A stretch of DNA of 12,243 bases from Peptostreptococcaceae bacterium oral taxon 113 str. W5053 (GTDB taxonomy: Bacteria; Bacillota; Clostridia; Tissierellales; Peptoniphilaceae), in NCBI GenBank assembly GCA_000467935.1, contig KI259864.1, forward strand, positions 6,723-18,965, written 5' to 3'. The notes beneath the pieces are model-generated. The model worked only from the letters and a program-made list of their open reading frames with translations. It was not told the DNA's origin and did not search any database. Position numbers and translations under genes: made by a program. How positions within the stretch are numbered: position 1 is the first letter of the stretch; each line of letters begins with the position of its first letter. Below, piece by piece: positions 6,936-12,243 of this stretch.

Positions 6936-7874
6936 TTGAGATTAATGAGTAAATTTTTTAGGTTAATACTTATATTATTCATGATAAGCCTGTTATCCTT
7001 TTTCCTTTCAAATATATCTTCCATTGATTCAGCCGAAACTATTGCTCACCATTTATATGGCAACCCAAGTTCGGAACAAATTGAGAAAGTTAGAATCGAA
7101 AAAGGCTTGGATAAACCTATATTTGTTCAATATACAAATTGGTTAAAAATGGCTGTAACGGGTAATTTGGGTACTTCGTATCAAACATCTAATCCTGTGG
7201 TAACTGACATTAAAGAAAAATTTTGGGCAACCATTACCCTTGTTATTGCTGCACTATTTTTTATTGTGCTTTTCACTATTCCTTTAAGTTTAGTTTCTGC
7301 TTATAAAAAAGGGGAATTTGTTGATAAACTTATACAAAATATAACGATTTTAGGTATATCCATTCCTTCTTTTTGGCTTGGTTATCTATTACTTTCATTG
7401 TTTGCAATTACTATACCTATTTTTAGAGTAGTAGAGTATGGAAATTTCAGGAGCTTAATATTGCCATCTATAACCCTTGCAATCCCTGTAATTTCATCAT
7501 CTACCAAACTACTAAGAACTATACTGCTTGAAAACATGGAACAGGAATATGTGATATATGCAAAATCCAGAGGTTTATCTAATAAGAGGATTTTATGTAA
7601 TCATATCTTAAAAAATTCACTTCCTCCAATGATTACTCTATTCTTCCAAAACATCGGTATGATGATCGCCGGAAGCGTAATTGTTGAAAGTGTTTTTTCA
7701 TGGCCGGGGCTTGGCTCATATTTTATGTCATCAATTATAAATAGAGATACCCCGGCAATTACAGGGTGTATGTTGATGCTTGGAATAATATTTGTCATAT
7801 CTAATTCTATTGCAGAAAACATAAATCACTTATTGAGTCCCCATATTTTTAAAGGAGAGGAATTCAATGGCTAA
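6936..7874 (+). CDS. Nik/Opp-type ABC importer permease, B subunit
   Basis: This 312-aa inner-membrane permease belongs to the DppB/OppB/NikB family (NikB is of similar length). It has a first helix at the N-terminus, a soluble loop with the family's 'EKGLDKPIFVQYTNWL' segment, then further helices carrying the EAA loop 'EYVIYAKSRGL' (about 204-214) that contacts the ATPases. 'PGLGSYFMSSIINRDTPAI' near the C-terminus is also typical. The open frame extends to TTG 6897, but that lies inside the terminator hairpin. TTG at 6936-6938 is preferred because AGGGAGG (6922-6928) lies 7 nt before it; the ATG at 6945 is too far from that site. It heads a five-gene operon, and its stop overlaps the next gene by 8 bp. 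Substrate is not determined: nickel, metallophore or peptide. Confidence 0.9.
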   Translation: MRLMSKFFRLILILFMISLLSFFLSNISSIDSAETIAHHLYGNPSSEQIEKVRIEKGLDKPIFVQYTNWLKMAVTGNLGTSYQTSNPVVTDIKEKFWATITLVIAALFFIVLFTIPLSLVSAYKKGEFVDKLIQNITILGISIPSFWLGYLLLSLFAITIPIFRVVEYGNFRSLILPSITLAIPVISSSTKLLRTILLENMEQEYVIYAKSRGLSNKRILCNHILKNSLPPMITLFFQNIGMMIAGSVIVESVFSWPGLGSYFMSSIINRDTPAITGCMLMLGIIFVISNSIAENINHLLSPHIFKGEEFNG

Positions 7875-8685
7875 GAAAATATTTCATAATAGACAAGCTG
7901 TTTTCAGCTTATTATTGGTAATATTGGTTATTACAGTTGCTTTATTCGCACCTTTTATAGCACCTAACAGTCCTTATACTGTCAACATTAGCGAAAAGTT
8001 TTTACCTGCTTCGAGTACATATCCTCTTGGAACGGATCAACTGGGGCGTTGTGTATTTTCAAGATTGGTTTATGGTGCAAGATATTCATTAAGCATTGCA
8101 TTTCCGACTTTACTTATACTTGCTTTTATAAGCACCATTGTAGGAACTGTCAGTGCTTGGTTTGAAGGTGTTTTAGATAAAATAATTTTAATAGTATGTG
8201 ATATCTTTATGGCATTTCCACCAATGGTTATAGTCCTTGCCCTATTAGGAATAATCGGACAGGGAGCTGTCAACTTAATAATATCCATCGTATTTTCTAT
8301 GTGGATTTGGTTTGTGAAAGTAATACGCAGCTATGTATTAATAGAAAAGAGAAAAAATTACATAATTGCAGCTACGATTTCAGGCTGCAATTCTTTTGAA
8401 ATTATATTTAAACATATATTTCCTAATATTGCCCCACTAATCATTGTATATTTCAGTACCGGTATTGCAGCTATTATATTGATGGTTTCCGGATACTCTT
8501 TTTTGGGTATCGGACTTGCCGATAACACTCCTGAATGGGGTGTAATGCTGTCAAATTCAAAGCAATATTTATATTCTAATCCAATGCTAATCATGTATCC
8601 CGGTCTGTGTATTTTGCTTACTTCAGCAGGATTTAATATATTGGGAGAAGCATTAAGGGATGTACTTTCACCAAAGGAGTATTAG
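7867..8685 (+). CDS. Nik/Opp-type ABC importer permease, C subunit
   Basis: This 272-aa permease is the DppC/OppC/NikC partner (NikC is about 277 aa). After the first helix comes the diagnostic periplasm-side motif 'PLGTDQLGRCVFSRLVYGAR' (53-72), then five or so helices with the EAA loop around 'YIIAATISGCNSFEIIFKHIFPN' (165-187). The late 'GYSFLGIGLADNTPEWGVML' segment is also conserved in the family. ATG at 7867 overlaps the end of the B subunit by 8 bp and follows AGGAG by 9 nt, indicating translational coupling. It pairs with the preceding permease to form the membrane channel of the importer. Confidence 0.9.
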   Translation: MAKKIFHNRQAVFSLLLVILVITVALFAPFIAPNSPYTVNISEKFLPASSTYPLGTDQLGRCVFSRLVYGARYSLSIAFPTLLILAFISTIVGTVSAWFEGVLDKIILIVCDIFMAFPPMVIVLALLGIIGQGAVNLIISIVFSMWIWFVKVIRSYVLIEKRKNYIIAATISGCNSFEIIFKHIFPNIAPLIIVYFSTGIAAIILMVSGYSFLGIGLADNTPEWGVMLSNSKQYLYSNPMLIMYPGLCILLTSAGFNILGEALRDVLSPKEY

Positions 8686-8687
8686 GT

Positions 8688-9476
8688 ATGAATCCATTAT
8701 TGGAAATAAAAAATTTAAAAATCATTCACCGAAAGTATAAAAAAACTCTCATTGATAATATAAATTTTGGACTTAATGATAGTGAGATCTTAGGTATTAT
8801 TGGTGAAAGCGGTAGTGGTAAAACCTTAACATGCCGCTCTGTATTAAATTTATTAGACAGAAAAGCATTTGATGTAAGCGGCGAAATTCTGTTTGAAAAC
8901 CAAAATCTGCTATCTCTTTCTGATAAATCATTAAATGCCGTTAGAGGGAAAAAAATAGCATTAATAATGCAAAATCCTATGAGTGCTTTTGATCCCATGA
9001 GTAAAATAGGTAAACAAATACTTGAAACATTAAAATTACACCAAAATGCTTCAAAAAAACACCTTATGGCAAGTATAGAGGAAAATTTAACTAAATTTGG
9101 ACTATCAGAAACAGAGCGTATCCTTAATAGTTTTCCATCACAACTAAGCGGCGGCATGTTGCAAAGATTAATGGTTATATTAGCTCTAATGCTATCACCT
9201 GAGATAATCATAGCAGATGAAACAACAACGGCACTTGACATTAAAACACAATCCATTGTTTTAGAGCAATTTATCAAAATAAAAGAATCTGGAATTTCAC
9301 TCATTGTAGTTACTCATGATTTTAGAGTTATAGCAAAATTAGCTGACAATGTGATTGTAATGAAAGATGGAATTATTATTGAAAAAGGAACTGTATTTGA
9401 AATTTTTAATTCTCCAAAGACTGATTACACTAAAAATTTACTACAAGCCAGTATTTTAAAGGGAGGAGGAATATAG
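8688..9476 (+). CDS. Nik/Opp-type ABC importer ATPase, D subunit
   Basis: This 262-aa cytoplasmic ATPase energises the importer. Motifs are Walker A GESGSGKT (39-46), Q-loop Q95, signature LSGGM (153-157), Walker B IIIADE with Glu178, and H-loop His210. Met as the last signature residue is usual for the OppD/DppD/NikD branch. The protein ends soon after the ATPase core and lacks the long C-terminal extension of OppD/DppD (about 330 aa), so it matches NikD/CntD size. ATG lies 2 nt after the previous stop, with AGGAG 8 nt upstream. Confidence 0.9.
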   Translation: MNPLLEIKNLKIIHRKYKKTLIDNINFGLNDSEILGIIGESGSGKTLTCRSVLNLLDRKAFDVSGEILFENQNLLSLSDKSLNAVRGKKIALIMQNPMSAFDPMSKIGKQILETLKLHQNASKKHLMASIEENLTKFGLSETERILNSFPSQLSGGMLQRLMVILALMLSPEIIIADETTTALDIKTQSIVLEQFIKIKESGISLIVVTHDFRVIAKLADNVIVMKDGIIIEKGTVFEIFNSPKTDYTKNLLQASILKGGGI

Positions 9477-9477
9477 A

Positions 9478-10257
9478 ATGATTGTTGTAGAACATTTGAG
9501 TAGAAAATATCCTTGTTTGGGAGCAAATAAGAAAGATTTCATATCAGTAAATGATGTTTCATTTTCACTATTACCTAATACTTCTTATGCTTTGGTGGGT
9601 GAAAGTGGCAGTGGCAAAAGTACATTATCAATGATGTTATCTGCAATAATTCCTCCCAGTAACGGAACTATTCATTTTAACAATAAAAATATCTGGTCAA
9701 TGACTAAAGAAGAAATTCTTATAATGAGAAAAAATGTTCAACTAGTCCTTCAGGATAGCTCAGGAGCTTTAGATCCAAGAAAAACTATTATTGACAGCCT
9801 ATATGAGCCGTTACATAAGTTATGTAATTTAACAAAAAGCGAAATATATTCAACGATTATATCCACACTTGTTAAAATGGAGCTTCCCGAATCAGTTTTA
9901 TCAAAATATCCTCATGAATTATCAGGTGGGCAGCAAAGTCGAGTCTGTATAGCAAGAGCTATATGTGTTGAACCCAAGTATATTATATTTGATGAATCTG
10001 TAAGCGGATTAGATGCAACTGTAAGAAAGAAAATATTAGATCTTCTGATAGAAATACGAAAACAAAGGAAAATTACTTACTTATTCATTACTCATGATAT
10101 AGATGTTGCTCTATATATGGCAAGCCACATATTTGTTATGAAAGGAGGAAAAATAATAGAAGAAATATCCAATGCCACTTCATATGATTCATTTCATGGA
10201 GAATACTCAAGGGAATTAATTGCCTCACTTCCCCCTGATACTCCCTATGGCAGATGA
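9478..10257 (+). CDS. Nik/Opp-type ABC importer ATPase, F/E subunit
   Basis: This 259-aa ATPase is the partner of the preceding one. Motifs are Walker A GESGSGKST (41-49), Q-loop Q92, signature LSGGQ (148-152), Walker B YIIFDE with Glu173, and H-loop His206. The segment after the signature reads QQSRVCIARAI where most OppF/NikE proteins have QRQR(I/V).IARA, a small departure to check. It again lacks the C-terminal extension of OppF, as in NikE/CntF. Its ATG is 1 nt after the previous stop, within the reach of GGAGGA. The two ATPases should form a heterodimer under the two permeases. Confidence 0.9.
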   Translation: MIVVEHLSRKYPCLGANKKDFISVNDVSFSLLPNTSYALVGESGSGKSTLSMMLSAIIPPSNGTIHFNNKNIWSMTKEEILIMRKNVQLVLQDSSGALDPRKTIIDSLYEPLHKLCNLTKSEIYSTIISTLVKMELPESVLSKYPHELSGGQQSRVCIARAICVEPKYIIFDESVSGLDATVRKKILDLLIEIRKQRKITYLFITHDIDVALYMASHIFVMKGGKIIEEISNATSYDSFHGEYSRELIASLPPDTPYGR

Positions 10258-10326
10258 ACTTACAAAAAACATCAGTTTCAGTAGTAAGCAAGTAATTACA
10301 AACAACTAAAGAAAGGACGTGTATTT

Positions 10327-11961
10327 ATGAAAACCACAAAAAAACTATTGGGAGTATTACTCTCTTTCATTATGCTCTTGTCAATAACAACCGGATGCAG
10401 CTCACAAAACACAGTTGGAAATTCAAAAAAAGTAAAAGAATTAACTTTTTGTGAAAGTTGGAATTTTGATGGTGGATTTTCTGTTTTTCAAGAACCTCTG
10501 AAGGCAAACGGAACATTTGGGTTGCTTTATTATATCCCAAACTTCTATGAAACTCTCATCAATTATGAAAACGGAAACTTTGTTCCCGGTCTTGCAGAAA
10601 AATGGGATGTAGACAAAGATAATATGACTTATACCTTTAAATTAAAAAAGGATATTAAGTTCTCTGATGGCGAGGAATTAACTGCTGAAGTAGTGAAAAA
10701 AAATTTCGAGAATGTCGGAAAAAATTTAGAAACATATAACGGAGCTTTTGGTCTAACAAGTACATTAATAGAAAAAATCACTGTTGTTGATAAATATACT
10801 GTCTCTGTTAAACTGTCATCTCCTTACTATGGTGCTCTCAATGATTTTACTCTCCCTCTGCCTATGGGAATTATGTCGCCAAACGCATTTAATGCAGATG
10901 GTACATTATCAGAAAAAGTAAAAAACGCCACAATGGGAACCGGTCCATACATGTATAATGGTCAAAAGGACAATGATACCTACACCTTTGTAAAAAATCC
11001 GAATTACAACCGTAAAAATGTTGATGTAGAATCATTTAAAATCAAAATCATTCCTGATAATGATTCCAAATTACTGGCACTTCGCAACAAAGAAGTTGAC
11101 TTGATTTTAGGTACGAATAATCTAAGTTATGATTCTTATAATTCTTTACAAAAAGACAAGTCCTTTGCCGGCAAAACATCAGATACTGTAATTCAAACAA
11201 GATATATCGGTATTAATACTGACACATCTCCTTTTGATGATGTTTCTGTCAGAAAAGCAATAAATTACGCAATAGATACAAAATCTCTAAGAAAAAATAT
11301 TCTGGGAGATATTGAGAAAGAAGCTCCTTCAATCTTGGATAAAAATTTACCATATTGCAATGTGGACACTGAATCTTATTCTTATTCAGAACAAACAGCT
11401 AAAGATTTGCTTGAAAAAGCCGGTTGGAAAGACCAAGATGGTGATGGTATTCGTGAAAAGGATGGCACAAAACTCTCTGTAAATATTTCTTGCTCAAGTG
11501 ATCAGGCAATGCTCAAAGATATATCAGAAGCCGTTGCCAGCGACCTAAAAAAAGTTGGATTTGAAGTGAAAACATCAAGTTCCGAAACAATGAATCACTA
11601 TAAAAACATCTCTGAAGGCAAGTATCAACTGGCTATCGGAATAACATACAACATACCAATGGATCCATATAAACTGGTTTCATCATTTTCAAAAAATCCG
11701 GTAATGGATAATATGACATCAAAAGCATTAACCAGTATGAAAAACTCTGATGAGCTAATCAGAAGCTTAAATACTATGACCGATAAAAAAGAAATTCAGA
11801 ATGTGTATAATACAATTATAAATGGATTACATGACGATGCAGCATTAGTCCCTATATCAAGAACGGTTGGTATGACCGTCTATAATGCGGATAAAATCAC
11901 AGACTACAAGTTCCACTACCAGCCTGACTATTTAGATGTTTCCAACATCAGAACAAAGTAA
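10327..11961 (+). CDS. Solute-binding lipoprotein of the Nik/Opp-type importer (SBP_bac_5 family)
   Basis: This 544-aa extracellular binding protein has a lipoprotein signal: basic start MKTTKK, hydrophobic core, and lipobox 'SITTGC' with Cys24 as the lipid anchor. Family 5 features include 'YETLINYENGNFVPGLAEKW' (about 73-92), 'TYTFKLKKDIKFSDGEELTAE' (about 101-121), 'MGTGPYMYNGQKDNDTYTF' (about 204-222) and 'FDDVSVRKAINYAID' (about 302-316). Length agrees with NikA/CntA (520-535 aa) and peptide-binding proteins alike, so the ligand cannot be assigned by size. It captures the substrate outside the membrane and passes it to the permeases. It is the last gene of the operon, 69 nt after the second ATPase, with AAGGA 9 nt before its ATG. 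The wider gap may allow separate expression, which binding proteins often need. Confidence 0.92.
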   Translation: MKTTKKLLGVLLSFIMLLSITTGCSSQNTVGNSKKVKELTFCESWNFDGGFSVFQEPLKANGTFGLLYYIPNFYETLINYENGNFVPGLAEKWDVDKDNMTYTFKLKKDIKFSDGEELTAEVVKKNFENVGKNLETYNGAFGLTSTLIEKITVVDKYTVSVKLSSPYYGALNDFTLPLPMGIMSPNAFNADGTLSEKVKNATMGTGPYMYNGQKDNDTYTFVKNPNYNRKNVDVESFKIKIIPDNDSKLLALRNKEVDLILGTNNLSYDSYNSLQKDKSFAGKTSDTVIQTRYIGINTDTSPFDDVSVRKAINYAIDTKSLRKNILGDIEKEAPSILDKNLPYCNVDTESYSYSEQTAKDLLEKAGWKDQDGDGIREKDGTKLSVNISCSSDQAMLKDISEAVASDLKKVGFEVKTSSSETMNHYKNISEGKYQLAIGITYNIPMDPYKLVSSFSKNPVMDNMTSKALTSMKNSDELIRSLNTMTDKKEIQNVYNTIINGLHDDAALVPISRTVGMTVYNADKITDYKFHYQPDYLDVSNIRTK

Positions 11962-11980
11962 ATTGAATACTTGCTTAACA

Positions 11981-12035
11981 CTTGCTATAAATCATTCTTT
12001 TGTAGCAAGCACAGTAAGTGTACGGACACTTACGG
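11981..12035 (+). other. Candidate origin of transfer (oriT) upstream of mobC
   Basis: CTTGCTATAAA (11981-11991) pairs with 11999-12009 over 11 bp with one G-T wobble and no U-run afterwards. Five bases later comes TAAGTG (12015-12020) within a second perfect hairpin, GTAAGTGT (12014-12021) and ACACTTAC (12026-12033) around ACGG. Relaxase nic regions of the IncQ/R64/pIP501 type read TAAGTGCGCCCT just after an inverted repeat; only TAAGTG and the layout are shared here. Position directly upstream of a relaxosome gene supports the idea. The hairpins could instead be RNA structures at the end of the importer transcript. Confidence 0.4.
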
Positions 12036-12087
12036 AAAAATTGATGAAGCAGCCCTTCGGGATCTGCTTCTTTTTTTATCAATTTTT
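12036..12087 (+). terminator. Intrinsic terminator between the importer operon and mobC
   Basis: GAAGCAG (12046-12052) pairs with CTGCTTC (12064-12070), with a stacked CCC-TTC-GGG inner hairpin, followed by seven T (12071-12077). A further perfect 10-bp outer repeat, AAAAATTGAT (12036-12045) and ATCAATTTTT (12078-12087), encloses the whole unit. It should end the importer transcript and insulate mobC. Confidence 0.88.
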
Positions 12088-12093
12088 AGCTTG

Positions 12094-12108
12094 TTAGGGA
12101 GACCCTAA
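12094..12108 (+). repeat. Small inverted repeat in the mobC leader
   Basis: TTAGGG and CCCTAA flank AGA, forming a 6-bp stem with a 3-nt loop, 19 nt before the mobC ribosome binding site (AGGAGG, 12128-12133). It could be a protein-binding site for autoregulation by relaxosome proteins or an RNA hairpin in the mobC leader. It has no U-run, so it is not a terminator. Confidence 0.4.
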
Positions 12109-12141
12109 GACCCCGAAATTCATATACAGGAGGAACTATCT

Positions 12142-12243
12142 ATGGCAAATAGGATACGAAATGAACGACTTGAAATTAAGTTGACCAAGGCAGAAAAAGC
12201 TCTTTTTGAGGAAAAAAGAAAACTTGCGAAGTGCAGAAATATG
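12142..12243 (+). CDS. mobC: MobC-like relaxosome protein (5' part, runs off the window)
   Basis: The last 34 codons begin MANRIRNERLEIKLTKAEKA and are open to the window edge. The opening 'R.E.R.E.KLT..EK.LFEEK..LA' reads like the ribbon-helix-helix start of MobC/relaxosome accessory proteins from Firmicute conjugative elements, which bind oriT and help the relaxase nick DNA. ATG at 12142 follows AGGAGG by 8 nt. The gene is cut by the window, so length and C-terminal domain cannot be judged. A relaxase gene would be expected downstream. A short fragment limits certainty. Confidence 0.7.
   Translation, partial: MANRIRNERLEIKLTKAEKALFEEKRKLAKCRNM

Noticed and set aside
8726..9304. Long minus-strand open frame (192 aa) inside the first importer ATPase gene
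   Set aside because: It mirrors the ATPase coding frame, is rich in Ser/Ile/Leu as shadow frames are, and has no ribosome site of its own that I can see.
12003..12035. The two hairpins here as the importer terminator
   Set aside because: Neither is followed by a U-run; the hairpin at 12046-12077 is the better terminator.
1..12243. CRISPR array, tRNA, rRNA or insertion sequence
   Set aside because: No regularly spaced repeats, no cloverleaf or rRNA-like stretches, and no transposase or terminal inverted repeats were seen.

Overview
The window looks like accessory cargo inside an integrative conjugative element (ICE) of a low-GC Firmicute, probably a gut-type Clostridia. The evidence is AT-rich coding DNA, strong GGAGG-type ribosome binding sites, TTG starts used alongside ATG, and element genes at both edges. 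At the left edge is a small sigma-70 region-4-like protein of the kind common in conjugative transposons. At the right edge is the first 34 codons of a MobC-like relaxosome protein, preceded by a possible origin of transfer. By eye the two edges are richer in G+C than the roughly 11.3 kb between them, which fits a transport cassette acquired separately from the backbone. Species and exact element family cannot be settled from the sequence alone.

Layout: (1) 34-627, minus strand: sigma-like gene, a terminator-like hairpin upstream of it, and a 25-codon ORF with a perfect Shine-Dalgarno. (2) 683-5510, minus strand: a three-gene operon running right to left, with two fused membrane/ATPase ABC half-transporters (577 and 572 aa) followed by a MATE-family transporter (449 aa). 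(3) 5511-5745: a divergent control region with a 7-1-7 palindrome, a very good plus-strand promoter, and a 21-bp-spaced direct repeat typical of AraC-family operators. (4) 5746-6720, plus strand: an AraC-family activator with a TTG start. (5) 6936-11961, plus strand: a complete Nik/Opp/Cnt-type ABC importer in the order permease, permease, ATPase, ATPase, lipoprotein binding protein. A strong hairpin terminator sits directly before it, with a candidate promoter overlapping that hairpin. (6) 11962-12141: several hairpins, one of them a clear intrinsic terminator, and then mobC.

Interpretation: one regulator gene sits between two divergent transport arms. The plus arm matches nickel/metallophore or peptide importers in gene order and protein lengths (312, 272, 262, 259, 544 aa). 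The minus arm is a heterodimeric exporter-fold ABC pair; in siderophore loci such as YbtPQ and IrtAB, pairs of this fold act as importers. An AraC-family regulator is also typical of such loci (YbtA, PchR). No metallophore biosynthesis gene is present. The best hypothesis is a mobile cassette for scavenging a metal-chelate or similar small ligand made by others, with the MATE protein exporting the spent ligand or a toxic product. Peptide uptake or multidrug export remains possible, and the substrate is not shown by the sequence.
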